Shown piece by piece: positions 31,462 through 39,953 of a stretch of DNA of 44,268 nucleotides. The stretch is taken from the IMG/VR virus record IMGVR_UViG_3300042486_000369, positions 1-44,268 of that record, one strand, 5' to 3'. The notes beneath the pieces are model-generated. The model saw only the letters and a list, made by a program, of their open reading frames with translations, had not been told where the DNA came from and searched no databases. A program made the translations under genes and the position numbers. This DNA comes from a virus. Numbering within the stretch: the stretch's first letter is position 1; every line of letters starts with the position of its first letter.

Positions 31462-32673
31462 ATGGACGAAGAAGAAGTAAAAGTTGAGACTGGCGGCCTC
31501 GGCGGTATAGACTTCGGCAGACTGCGCACTGATCCTGCAGCAGTCTTGGGGGATGTGTACAAGCAGCAGATGGCTGCGCAGCGCGCCGAGGAGATTGCCG
31601 CCAAGGACCGCTACGAGGCGGCCCGCGCTCGCATCGAGGCGCGTAACCAAGGCCCTTCGACCTCCGAGCAGCTCTTCGCCATTTCGCAGGCGCTACTGGC
31701 TCCGCGCAAATATCGCGGTATTGCGGGAACGATCGGCAAACTGTCTGGTGCTTTCGGCGACATCAGTGAGGCGCAGCGCAAGGCAACCATGTCGCGCGAG
31801 GACCAACTCGCGCAGCTCCAAGAAGCCTATATGGGCGAGACGGCCAAGTTCGGCACGCGCCGTGCCCAGACGGCTGCGGACCTAGTGGAACTTGGCAAAG
31901 GTTTTGCGAAGCCTGCTCGCACCGGCTTTAATCCAGTTACTGGACAGTTGCTGGATATGGACACCGGCGCGCCTGTAGGCCCCGCTGGACAAGCTCCTTC
32001 GGCGAGCAAAGTCGGCACACTAGAAACCCGTGGGGGCGTCGAAGGCTACTTCAACGAAAAGAATGTCTGGGTGCCGCTGCCCGCTCGTCCTGAAAAGACG
32101 ACGTGGCGTCCCGCTACGCCGGAAGAGGCTGGCATGTACGGAGCCCCTTCAGGTCAGATCTCAAGCACGGGTGAATTTAAGCCGGGTCCAACGACTAAGC
32201 CGCGCGAGTATAAGCCTGTAGAAGTCAAAATGCTCACCGAAAGTGAGGAACTCATTAGCGGGGCTGATGAGACTTTGCGCGGTCTTAACAGGGCGTTGGA
32301 ACTTAACTCCGTCGCGTTTGAGGGCAGCCTTACTGGCATACGGAAGAAAGTCGGCTCGGTGTTCGCCAGCGACGATCCCGCCTATGTCGCCGCTGAGGAG
32401 CTTGATAACGTCCTCGCGAACATCGCCTTGGGCAAACTGAAAACCACATTCCCCGGCTCGATCACTGAGGGCGAGCGCAAGATCCTTATGGATCTGCAGG
32501 GCTCCTCCAGCCAGCCGCGCGCCGTGCGAGAGCGCATAATCCGAAATGCGATACCCGTCATTCAACGGATCGTCGCACGCAACAAGCAGCGGATTGAAAA
32601 AATCCAGAGTGGGGAGTATTCTCGCCCCGGCGCAACTGGGGCGAAGCCTAAGACCCGCGTAGTCAACTGGTAA
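31462..32673 (+). CDS. Helical internal virion protein, 403 aa
   Basis: The chosen start is ATG 31462, one base after the previous stop; the frame is open to 31384 but would overlap the previous gene by 77 bases. The first third is charged helix (QQMAAQRAEEIAAKDRYEAA), followed by GISEQ-like glycine-containing turns, a low-complexity middle, and a C-terminal helical domain (about 275-385) with TFPGSITEGERKILMDLQ and IRNAIPVIQRIVARNKQRIE. This last region is common among podovirus internal proteins. A role in the ejected complex is inferred from position. Confidence 0.6.
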   Translation: MDEEEVKVETGGLGGIDFGRLRTDPAAVLGDVYKQQMAAQRAEEIAAKDRYEAARARIEARNQGPSTSEQLFAISQALLAPRKYRGIAGTIGKLSGAFGDISEAQRKATMSREDQLAQLQEAYMGETAKFGTRRAQTAADLVELGKGFAKPARTGFNPVTGQLLDMDTGAPVGPAGQAPSASKVGTLETRGGVEGYFNEKNVWVPLPARPEKTTWRPATPEEAGMYGAPSGQISSTGEFKPGPTTKPREYKPVEVKMLTESEELISGADETLRGLNRALELNSVAFEGSLTGIRKKVGSVFASDDPAYVAAEELDNVLANIALGKLKTTFPGSITEGERKILMDLQGSSSQPRAVRERIIRNAIPVIQRIVARNKQRIEKIQSGEYSRPGATGAKPKTRVVNW

Positions 32674-32683
32674 GGGTGGAACG

Positions 32684-35600
32684 ATGCCAAGAAACGTAAC
32701 GGTCACCCTCGACAACGGCGAGACACTGGAATTCAAGAACGTCCCCGATGACGTGACCCCTGACGCCATCACTGCGCGTGCGCAGCAGGAGAGCGGCGGA
32801 GCTGCCGTCGTTAAGATCGATGGCGGCCGCCCAGCGGCAGTAGCGACAGGTGCAGCGCCGGGTGAAGTCGCAGCGCCTGTTGAGGAGACACCGGTTGTCC
32901 CCGGCGAGGACATTCCGGGTTACGAGCAAGGCCTCCGCGAATATTATCAGGAACTGGCGCAGACGAAGGGCGCGTTCGATCCCAGCCGGGTGCAGGATCT
33001 CGCCTCGAAATATGGCGTCGGGACGATATCCAATCTGCCCGAGATTGAAGAGTTCTACAAACAGTACGGCACGCTCAACCCGACGCTGTCTACCATATCC
33101 TCGGAAAGCATGCCGCCGCCGACACCCAAACAGGACGAGATCGTTGGCACCGTCCCGCAGGGCAGCGAGTGGGGCCAGCGCGCCCGCGCCTTCGGCAAGG
33201 GCTTTCTGTATGATTTCGCTGACGAGATGGAGGCGGCTGCCCGAGCCTTGGCCTCTGGCAACCTGTCAGCGGACGAATATTACCGCATCAAAACGCAGAT
33301 CAATGATGACTATAACGCGTGGGCTGCAGCGAACCCCGGCGAGGCTTTGGCTCTGGAAGCTACGGGCGGGATCGCCAGCACTTTCATACCCGGCGTCGGC
33401 TTGGTCGGTCGCGGTGTTCAAGCCGCAACCGGCTTAGGCAAGATCACCAACCTCGGTGTACGCGCCGCAGGCACAGGCGCGCTCTCTGGGGCGCTGTCAG
33501 GCCTCGGGCAGGCGGAGACTATGTCGCCGAGCGATCTGGCATCGTCCGCCGCGACAAACGCCCTGTTTGGCGCAGCCATATCGCCTGTTGCCGCAAAGGG
33601 CTTCGAACTTACCGGTCGCGGCTTGGCTTCGGGGGCGCAGCGCCTTCGCGAGCGTTTCGGCGACACCATTGAGGTTCTTGACGACGCCACGGGTGAATTT
33701 GTCCGTGTGCCGCAAATGGCCGTGACACCAGAAGAGCTTCGTGCATCCCAGATGCTTTACGAGGCGGCTGGCCGTCGTGGCCCAGAGCGCGCGGTCGGAG
33801 AAGCCGCACTGGCGTCTAGGTACGGCGCACCGACGCCGCTGGGCTTGGCTACGCCGCGTATGACGGCCCTGACCGAGAAAGTGGTCCAGAAACCAAGCTC
33901 GGGCCAAGAGGCGCTCGCAGAGGCCGTCTATGGCACCCGCGCAGAAGCGTCGGAGCGTGTCGGCGCAAGGGCGGAGGATGCGCTCCCCGGTGCCAAGGAC
34001 TATTTCGGCGAGGAGGAGGCGATCACGCAGCGCCTGCGCGACATCGGTGATACCGAATATCAGCGCGCCTATGCTGTTGGCGAGGTCGCGGATCCGACGA
34101 TATACAGCCTGATCAACAACCCAGCCTCGACAATCCGCAGCATCTGGCAGTCAGCCCAGAACTTGGCAAAGTTGAAGGGCTCGGATCTGCGCATGCGCAT
34201 GGAGCCCGTGCTCGACGAGGGCGGCAATCTGGTTGGCCTCGCGCCGACCAAAGACAGCGTGCCCAACGTCGAGGCGCTCGACCTGTTCAAGCGTGCGCTG
34301 GACGATCGTATCGAGGCAGGCTTCAAGGGCCGGAGTTCGGAAGGCAAGAGCGAGGCCGCAGCCTTGCGCGACATCCGCAACGCGCTGGTTACGCGCATGG
34401 ATGACCTAGTCCCTGAGTATCGCGAGGCGCGGACCAAGTACGCCGGAGACATGGAGGTTCGCGACGCCCTGCGCTTCGGCCTCGATATCTTCAGCCGCAA
34501 AATTCGCCCTGCCGAGTTCCGCAAGCAAATATCAGGCATGTCTGATGCCGAGCGCGAGGCTGTCAAGTCTGGCGCACTTGAGGCCATATTCCGTAACATC
34601 GAGGGTTCGCAGGGTCGCGACCTTGCGAAGCAGATCAGCGGCACGCCGGAGAAGCTCGCCAAGCTCAAGGATCTTATGGGCCCCGCAGAGGCTAAGTTCT
34701 TCGAACGCGCCATGCGTCGCGAGAGCGATCTTTACCAGCGCACCTCCAAGGTCACTGGTGGCTCGCGCACCGCGCCCATGGCCGAGGGTATGCGCCAGCT
34801 AGACGAGGCTATCCAAGGCGGCAATCTGGACGACGCCGTGGCCATGCTCACCGCAGGCCCAGTAGGCCGCATGGCTATCTTCGCGCGCTGGGTGAGCACT
34901 CTGAACCCGCGCAAGGAGTTCGGCGACAAAGTCTACACGCAGTTGAGCAAGGCACTGTCCGCACAGAAGCCGGAGGAGCTGCGCGAGGTACTCGACATGC
35001 TCCGCCGGTCGAAAAGCTACGCCGACCTCGTCAATCGCACACGAGAGCAGGCCGCTGGTCGTGTGGCGACTGTGGCTGGTGCCACGCTGCCTTCCGCTTT
35101 CGAAGATCGCGGCATGCAGCCGCCGCCGTTTGCGGAGCGCGATCTGAGCGAAGAAGAGGCTATGGCCGCTGAGGACGCCGCTCTTACAGGCGGCCTGTCG
35201 TTTGAGGCACCGGCTGAGGTTGGGATCCCTGAAGAGGTGCCAACCGAAGAGACGCCGGAAGAGGGCACGGTCATGATGGGCGATCGCGCCGTCGTGTTCG
35301 ACGCGTCGACCGGCCAATACAAGGACGCAGCCACAGGCGAGATCGTCAGTAACTTCGCTGAGGGCGGCTCTGTGCAGCAGCTCAAGAAGGGCGGGCCGCC
35401 CCGTCGCGGCTATGACTATGCGAACGCAGCCCGCACAGTGGGGCAGGGCCTGACCTTCGGTTTCGGCGACGAGATTGAGGCCAAGCTGCGCTCGCTCGCG
35501 TCTAGGGATCCGAACGCCTATGCGAACGAGGTCAAGCGTATCCGCATGCTGCAGGAGCGCTACGCTAAGGCCAATCCGGGCACCGCCATGGTGCTTGAGG

Positions 35601-35941
35601 GTGCTGGCATGCTGGGTGGCTCGCTGTTAGCCCCGTCGCTCGCCGGGGTCCGCGCCGTGAGCAACGCGGGGCGTGTTGCCCGCCTCGGTGCTGGGGCTGT
35701 CGACGCTCTCGGTCAGGGCGCGCTGTATTCGGCAGGGAAGGCTAAACCCGATCCGAAGGTGGCTGGCTCCGACCGGATGTCGGCCATTCGTGCAGATGCT
35801 CCGCGCAACGCCGCAGATTTCGCCATCCTGTCGGGTGCAGGTGCGGCTGGCAAGAGGCTTGCAAAAACTCGGGCTGGTCAGGCAGCTATAAATTTTGCGG
35901 CGCGGCCTGTCCGCTACGCAGTGAAGCAAATTCGGAGGTAA
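32684..35941 (+). CDS. Large internal virion/ejection protein with duplicated domain
   Basis: A 1085-residue protein. A small N-terminal domain (MPRNVTVTLDNGETLEFKNV) is followed by an Ala/Pro-rich linker and a domain at about 164-275 (FADEMEAAARALASG, AANPGEALALEATGG, then a glycine-rich hydrophobic part). A long helical region (about 290-800) includes EREAVKSGALEAIFRNIEG. An acidic linker leads to a second copy of the first domain at about 915-1020 (FGDEIEAKLRSLASR, KANPGTAMVLEGAGM). It ends in a basic tail. Size, helical content and place among other internal proteins suggest a protein injected with the genome, like P22 gp16/gp20 or T7 gp15/gp16. No lytic transglycosylase motif was found. 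Confidence 0.65.
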   Translation: MPRNVTVTLDNGETLEFKNVPDDVTPDAITARAQQESGGAAVVKIDGGRPAAVATGAAPGEVAAPVEETPVVPGEDIPGYEQGLREYYQELAQTKGAFDPSRVQDLASKYGVGTISNLPEIEEFYKQYGTLNPTLSTISSESMPPPTPKQDEIVGTVPQGSEWGQRARAFGKGFLYDFADEMEAAARALASGNLSADEYYRIKTQINDDYNAWAAANPGEALALEATGGIASTFIPGVGLVGRGVQAATGLGKITNLGVRAAGTGALSGALSGLGQAETMSPSDLASSAATNALFGAAISPVAAKGFELTGRGLASGAQRLRERFGDTIEVLDDATGEFVRVPQMAVTPEELRASQMLYEAAGRRGPERAVGEAALASRYGAPTPLGLATPRMTALTEKVVQKPSSGQEALAEAVYGTRAEASERVGARAEDALPGAKDYFGEEEAITQRLRDIGDTEYQRAYAVGEVADPTIYSLINNPASTIRSIWQSAQNLAKLKGSDLRMRMEPVLDEGGNLVGLAPTKDSVPNVEALDLFKRALDDRIEAGFKGRSSEGKSEAAALRDIRNALVTRMDDLVPEYREARTKYAGDMEVRDALRFGLDIFSRKIRPAEFRKQISGMSDAEREAVKSGALEAIFRNIEGSQGRDLAKQISGTPEKLAKLKDLMGPAEAKFFERAMRRESDLYQRTSKVTGGSRTAPMAEGMRQLDEAIQGGNLDDAVAMLTAGPVGRMAIFARWVSTLNPRKEFGDKVYTQLSKALSAQKPEELREVLDMLRRSKSYADLVNRTREQAAGRVATVAGATLPSAFEDRGMQPPPFAERDLSEEEAMAAEDAALTGGLSFEAPAEVGIPEEVPTEETPEEGTVMMGDRAVVFDASTGQYKDAATGEIVSNFAEGGSVQQLKKGGPPRRGYDYANAARTVGQGLTFGFGDEIEAKLRSLASRDPNAYANEVKRIRMLQERYAKANPGTAMVLEGAGMLGGSLLAPSLAGVRAVSNAGRVARLGAGAVDALGQGALYSAGKAKPDPKVAGSDRMSAIRADAPRNAADFAILSGAGAAGKRLAKTRAGQAAINFAARPVRYAVKQIRR

Positions 35942-35945
35942 CACC

Positions 35946-37442
35946 GTGTCGCGCAAACCAAGCCCAACTCGCGCCATTGAGCGCGGTCTGAGAAGCGCCG
36001 TTAGCAGCGGCTCGGATTACATTCCCGACATCATCGAGAAGCCACTGCGCGACGTTCTAGACCTACCCTCGCTAACGGTGCCGAAGAAGAAAGCACCGAA
36101 GCAGAAGCCGTTGGCTGCGAAGCCGCCTGCTAAGCCCCCCGCGAAACCGGCTGCCAAGCCTGCTGCGAAACCGGCCGAAAAACCCGCAGCGCGCCCGCAG
36201 AAACTCAAGGGTGCTGAAACGTCCGCCATGGTCAGCACCCGTCGCCCAACCCCACCAAACTACGCGGTCTACGGCAACCCAGACGAGGAGCTACTCGTAC
36301 AGAGCGGGGAGGCTTTGCGCGCCGTTCCAGCGGCTTTCGAAAAGAACATGGGGCTCCTCGCCGAGGAACCTTTCATGCGCGGTATGGAAGGTGCGGCTGC
36401 GGAAGACATCTATGGAGAGGGTATCAGGCGCGGAGCTGATAACCTGAAGTTCATAATGAATGAGTTGATGCCACGTGGGCAGGTTGAGGCTGCCAAGGAT
36501 TGGTACCCGACAGCTAAAATGGTTTCGGAGCGCGCCGCCAGACGCGCTGGGCTTCCGGTTGAAGCGGGTTATGGCACCACGGCAGTGACATCGCCGCAGA
36601 CGCCGTGGGACATCAACGTCGCGCGGCTTGATCGCCTGATGGATATGTACGGTGACAGGTTTGCGGTTGATCCGGCGGCGGCGCGTCGTTGGACTGAGGG
36701 CCGCCTTGCGTCAAATTCTCCGGGCGCGGTCGCTGGGCGCGGCGCTGATTACGTAGACCGCATCGCGCAGACCCCATACGAGGAACTGCAAGATCCCTTT
36801 GATCGTTTCTCTCGCGTTGTCATGGCTGACGCCACGCGCAACAACCCTACAGTCTCCCGCATCAATCTCAGCGGTGAGTATGGCGCGGACTACGGTCCTA
36901 TTACGTGGGGCAGCAGCACAGAAATCAATAAAGCGCTTAACATCCTAGACGACCCGACGATGGAAACCATCAACGCGCAGCTTTTGGGCGGCGGCAAGGT
37001 ACCTTCGTTCTACAACAACATCGCCAATCCCTACAGCGCTGCGCCGATTACCACTATCGATACGCACAGCGCCGGTGCCGCGAGCCTGTTCCCCGGCGGA
37101 GGCAAAGATCCTATCGTGTACCGAGCCATGGGGCTTGGCCGTCCGGGGCCAGAATACCCGTCCGCCGCTTCCGATGTAGCGCGTACAGGAGCTAAGGGCC
37201 TCTACGGCCCGCTGTCAGACATGCACACGCTGGCTGGGCAAGAAATGGGTATGCTACCGCGCGAAGTGCAATCGGCAACTTGGGAAGGCGTCCGTGACCT
37301 GTGGGGCCAGAGCGCTAAGACGGCAAAGCTCAAACAGCAGATCAGCGACATCTGGCGCTCGTCAGATACACCTGACGAGGCTCGTTTCCGCGTAGCGGAC
37401 TTGCTGGGCCGCCCAGTGCGCCGGATGTTCCAAGTTAAATGA
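35946..37442 (+). CDS. Last late protein, Lys/Pro/Ala linker plus large unknown domain
   Basis: A 498-residue protein from GTG 35946 with GGAGG upstream. After a basic N-terminus comes a repetitive Lys/Pro/Ala linker (about 46-86, units of AKPPAKP and AKPAAKP), then a large domain with GYGTTAVTSPQTPWDINVAR, the Asn/Tyr-rich FYNNIANPYSAAPITTIDTH, and near the end MGMLPREVQSATWEGVRDLW. Phage proteins with this last motif exist but have no known function. It is the last gene of the late operon and its stop overlaps the convergent gene on the other strand by eight bases. Confidence 0.6.
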   Translation: MSRKPSPTRAIERGLRSAVSSGSDYIPDIIEKPLRDVLDLPSLTVPKKKAPKQKPLAAKPPAKPPAKPAAKPAAKPAEKPAARPQKLKGAETSAMVSTRRPTPPNYAVYGNPDEELLVQSGEALRAVPAAFEKNMGLLAEEPFMRGMEGAAAEDIYGEGIRRGADNLKFIMNELMPRGQVEAAKDWYPTAKMVSERAARRAGLPVEAGYGTTAVTSPQTPWDINVARLDRLMDMYGDRFAVDPAAARRWTEGRLASNSPGAVAGRGADYVDRIAQTPYEELQDPFDRFSRVVMADATRNNPTVSRINLSGEYGADYGPITWGSSTEINKALNILDDPTMETINAQLLGGGKVPSFYNNIANPYSAAPITTIDTHSAGAASLFPGGGKDPIVYRAMGLGRPGPEYPSAASDVARTGAKGLYGPLSDMHTLAGQEMGMLPREVQSATWEGVRDLWGQSAKTAKLKQQISDIWRSSDTPDEARFRVADLLGRPVRRMFQVK

Positions 37443-37587
37443 TGCGGAGGTCGGGGGGCAACTGCTCCTCGGCCTCTTCGTCCCACTCCTCTGGCAAGTT
37501 CCCGTCGTACAGAACGAACAAATAGTTCTCACGCGTCCGAGGTAAGCCAAGGGCCTCCAGCACGAGGTCATAGCTGTCTTCGCTCAT
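37435..37587 (-). CDS. Small acidic protein at the operon junction, 50 aa
   Basis: The - strand frame starts at ATG 37587 with a ribosome-binding site (GGAGGAAG) and ends with TAA at 37437-37435, inside the end of the + strand gene. The product starts MSEDSYDLVLEALGLPRTRE, continues NYLFVLYDGNLPEEWDEEAE and ends PPDLRII. It is the last gene of the - strand operon and overlaps the helicase remnant by four bases (ATGA), so in the ancestral genome it probably followed the helicase directly. Function unknown. Confidence 0.65.
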   Translation of the reverse strand: MSEDSYDLVLEALGLPRTRENYLFVLYDGNLPEEWDEEAEEQLPPDLRII

Positions 37588-37742
37588 TTCTTCCTCCGTT
37601 TCATGGCGTCCAACAACGCCTCCTGCACGCTCTTCTTGCCGCCCAGCCGGTCCATGACGACGTCGTCGATCGTGTCGCGGGCGAGGATCGGGTAGACCAT
37701 GACTGGCCGGTCATAGCCCGCCTGCTTCTGGCGCATCGCATG
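37584..37742 (-). pseudogene. Left-over original C-terminus of the helicase gene
   Basis: Read on the - strand, this segment encodes HA then MRQKQAGYDRPVMVYPILAR, then DTIDDVVMDRLGG, and ends KSVQEALLDAMKRRKK before TGA 37586-37584. It aligns without gaps to the last 49 residues of the helicase (404-452) with 32 identities. It follows the stop codon of the HNH gene in the same frame and has no ribosome-binding site of its own. Its GC-rich codons match the body of the helicase better than the helicase's present end does. It is therefore best explained as the original 3' end, cut off by the HNH insertion. Confidence 0.85.
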
Positions 37743-38315
37743 TCATGCGTTTTCGCGACTTTGATAAAACCCATGCGCTCGTTCACCCTCTTTGCGAGCC
37801 TGTACGGCAGCCTCGAAACCCTCCGCAGTGAATGGGAACGTCCCGAGGCGGATATCTTTCCCAGCTACACGTATGCGAGCGGCCCAATATGTATATTTGC
37901 CGCTATTCAGAGATAGCTTCGAGACGCCGCAAATTCCGGTTTTACTAGAACGTGGCGCAGACTGGTTTCTTGCGTTTTCGGTATTTGTAACTTCACGTAA
38001 ATTCGACAAGCGATTGTCGTCGCGGATGCGGTTTATGTGATCTATCTGATGTGTAGGCCAAGCGCCGTGAACCCAAGCCCAAACAACTCTATGCGCCGCA
38101 TGCCAGCGCCCAAATAGCTGTCCGGTCATATACCCCGCTGGGTTTTGACAAGAAAAAGCAAGCGCCCCGGCGTAGCGGGCGTTCCACGCGCGGTAGCTGC
38201 GGTGGGTGGCAAACAGCTCTCTGGAGCGTTCTCGCCAATGTAGCGAACCGGTGTCTGGATTGTAATCCAAAAGTTGACGCAGTTGCGCAGCGTCTATTAC
38301 AGGCTTCTTAGGCAT
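37743..38315 (-). CDS. Homing endonuclease, HNH with AP2-like DNA-binding domain
   Basis: A 190-residue protein from ATG 38315 (GTG 38330 is an alternative; GTGGAG lies nine bases before the ATG). The N-terminal part has YNPDTGSLHWRER, the middle the HNH core HRVVWAWVHGAWPTHQIDHI, then NRLSNLREVTNTENARN, and the C-terminal part an AP2-like DNA-binding domain with TGICGVSKLS, WAARIRV and IRLGTFPFTAEGFEA. The catalytic His of QIDHI and the Asn residues of NLREVTNTENARN are present. It lies between the helicase and the helicase remnant, and is more AT-rich than the surrounding genes. Family members move by cutting intron-less or insertion-less copies. Confidence 0.9.
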   Translation of the reverse strand: MPKKPVIDAAQLRQLLDYNPDTGSLHWRERSRELFATHRSYRAWNARYAGALAFSCQNPAGYMTGQLFGRWHAAHRVVWAWVHGAWPTHQIDHINRIRDDNRLSNLREVTNTENARNQSAPRSSKTGICGVSKLSLNSGKYTYWAARIRVAGKDIRLGTFPFTAEGFEAAVQARKEGERAHGFYQSRENA

Positions 38316-38345
38316 TTTTGCGAACTCCACTTCGCTTTAGTGTCT

Positions 38346-38377
38346 GGCGGCGAGGTTGCACCCTCGTCGCCTTTTTT
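38346..38377 (+). terminator. Intrinsic terminator acting on + strand transcripts
   Basis: GGCGGCGAGG (38346-38355) pairs with CCTCGTCGCC (38362-38371) with one G-T pair and a six-base loop, followed by six T residues. It lies between the HNH gene and the helicase, both on the opposite strand, so it would stop late transcripts that run past 37442 before they become antisense to the helicase. Confidence 0.75.
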
Positions 38378-38400
38378 CTTACAGGGGTGGGGTCTAAACG

Positions 38401-39759
38401 TCAATTTTTTCTGCTCTTTAAAGCCTCCAAAAGCACATCTTGCACCGAACGCTTTGTAGCAAGGCGAGCCATTACCAATTCATCTACGGTGTCGCGAGCG
38501 AGTATCGGGTAGACTAAGCATGGACGGTTATGCCCCGCTTGTTTTTGTCTCTGGGGGCCGATACGCTCGATGATCTGCATATGCTCTTCGAGGTTCCAAT
38601 TCACACCGAAGAAGGCGAGGATGTTCCCGCCGTCGGCGAGGTTGAGGCCGTGCCCTGCCGACGCAGGGTGAGCGAATAGTAGCTGGATCCGACCGGCGTT
38701 CCACTGCCTGATCGTATCAGGGTCAGCGTCCAGCACCCGACCTTTACGGAAACGAGCCTGTAGTCGCGCGAGATCGTGCTTGAAGTTATACGCCACAAGC
38801 ACAGGCGCTCCGTTAGCCTCCTCGATGATGCTCTCCAGCGCGTCGAGCTTTGCGTCATGCACTTCCTCCCACGATCCCTCGTCATCCGTGTACGCCGCGC
38901 CGTTGGCGAGCTGCAAGCACTTCTGCGTGCGCACCGCCGCGTTGGCCGCCTCGATCTCACCCTCGGCGAGCATGGCGTACATCTCCTCCTCCATGGCGTC
39001 ATACGCCTTGCGCGCCTTCTTCGGCAGGTCGATGTAGATCGGCAGCGTGTTAGGCTCGTCGACCGCCAGCGCCTGCACAGTGAGGCAGATGTCCTTCAGC
39101 GCCCCCTCGACCTCGCGCTGCGTGTGGTCGTAAGGCACGAGGCTGTAGCCGTCATAGCCCTTGCGGAACCAGCGCTGCTCGAAGGCGCTGAAGGTGCGCC
39201 CGAGGCGCTCCCCCTGATCGAGGAACCACGTCTGCCCCCACAGATCCTTCACGCCGTTGGGCGCAGGCGTGCCTGTGAGGCCGATGAAGCGGCTGACGCG
39301 CGTGTGGGCCACCTTACCCAGCGCAGCGGCTCTGGAGCCTCCCTGACGCAGCCTGAAGGACTTGAGGCGCGTGAACTCGTCCGCGACCACCGTCCTGAAC
39401 GGCCACTCGTCGCCCAGCGTCTCACGCAGCCAGACGAGGTTGTCATAGTTCATCGTGTATATATCTGCGACGTTACGCAGGGCCGCAGCCCGCTCCTTGG
39501 CACTGCCGGTGATGACGCTGACGCGCAGGTGGGAGAGATGGGACCACTTCTCTAGTTCGGCGGGCCATGTCGACCGCGCGACGCGCAGCGGTGCCAGCAC
39601 CAGCACCGGGAAGACGTCCTCTACGAAGTCGAGGGTGTCCAGAGCCGTGAGGGTGGTCACCGTCTTACCGCCGCCCATGGGCATCCAGAGGGCGCAGCGT
39701 GGCGTCCTGTAGATGTGGTCCATGGCCTCGCGCTGGTAGTCGTGCGGGGTGAACTTCAT
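38401..39759 (-). CDS. SNF2/DEAD-type helicase with replaced C-terminus
   Basis: The chosen start is ATG 39759, which overlaps the previous gene as ATGA; it gives 452 residues and begins MKFTPHDYQREAMDHIY. Motifs in order: Walker A GGGKT (29-33), DEFT in place of DEAH (127-130), LTGTP (161-165), FAHPASAGHGLNL (362-374) and QIIERIGPQRQ (395-405). These place it among the SNF2-type phage helicases, which move along or remodel DNA in replication. From about residue 404 onward the codons are AT-richer, and the segment is duplicated as a remnant at 37584-37742. The HNH gene follows 85 bases downstream. Confidence 0.9.
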   Translation of the reverse strand: MKFTPHDYQREAMDHIYRTPRCALWMPMGGGKTVTTLTALDTLDFVEDVFPVLVLAPLRVARSTWPAELEKWSHLSHLRVSVITGSAKERAAALRNVADIYTMNYDNLVWLRETLGDEWPFRTVVADEFTRLKSFRLRQGGSRAAALGKVAHTRVSRFIGLTGTPAPNGVKDLWGQTWFLDQGERLGRTFSAFEQRWFRKGYDGYSLVPYDHTQREVEGALKDICLTVQALAVDEPNTLPIYIDLPKKARKAYDAMEEEMYAMLAEGEIEAANAAVRTQKCLQLANGAAYTDDEGSWEEVHDAKLDALESIIEEANGAPVLVAYNFKHDLARLQARFRKGRVLDADPDTIRQWNAGRIQLLFAHPASAGHGLNLADGGNILAFFGVNWNLEEHMQIIERIGPQRQKQAGHNRPCLVYPILARDTVDELVMARLATKRSVQDVLLEALKSRKN

Positions 39760-39902
39760 TTCAACATCTGCAGCAATGCCAGCTTTTGGCAAGCCGCGTA
39801 TGAGAGCTTTGGCGCACGCTGCCATATCGCGTCGGCGCGCGTCTCAATCTCATCGGCGAGGGCGTAGGCCATTGCTTTCAATTCTTTCTCAGTGCGTTTC
39901 AT
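39756..39902 (-). CDS. Small protein upstream of helicase, 48 aa
   Basis: ATG 39902 has GGAG at a proper distance upstream, and the stop TGA (39758-39756) overlaps the helicase start, which supports both genes. The product starts MKRTEKELKAMAYALADEIE and ends YAACQKLALLQMLK. It is helical, with no recognised domain. Confidence 0.6.
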   Translation of the reverse strand: MKRTEKELKAMAYALADEIETRADAIWQRAPKLSYAACQKLALLQMLK

Positions 39903-39953
39903 GTCAGTTACTCCTGTTTGCGTTGCTGCTGAACAGTCTCTGGCACATGCAAC

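Noticed and set aside
38776-39555. A 259-residue open frame on the + strand
   Set aside because: It lies antisense to the helicase motifs and has the Arg/Leu-rich composition of a shadow frame.
39759-39825. Longer helicase start at 39825
   Set aside because: The extension overlaps a small gene with a good ribosome-binding site, and the protein family starts near MKFTPHDYQ; the ATGA overlap at 39759 is typical for this genome.
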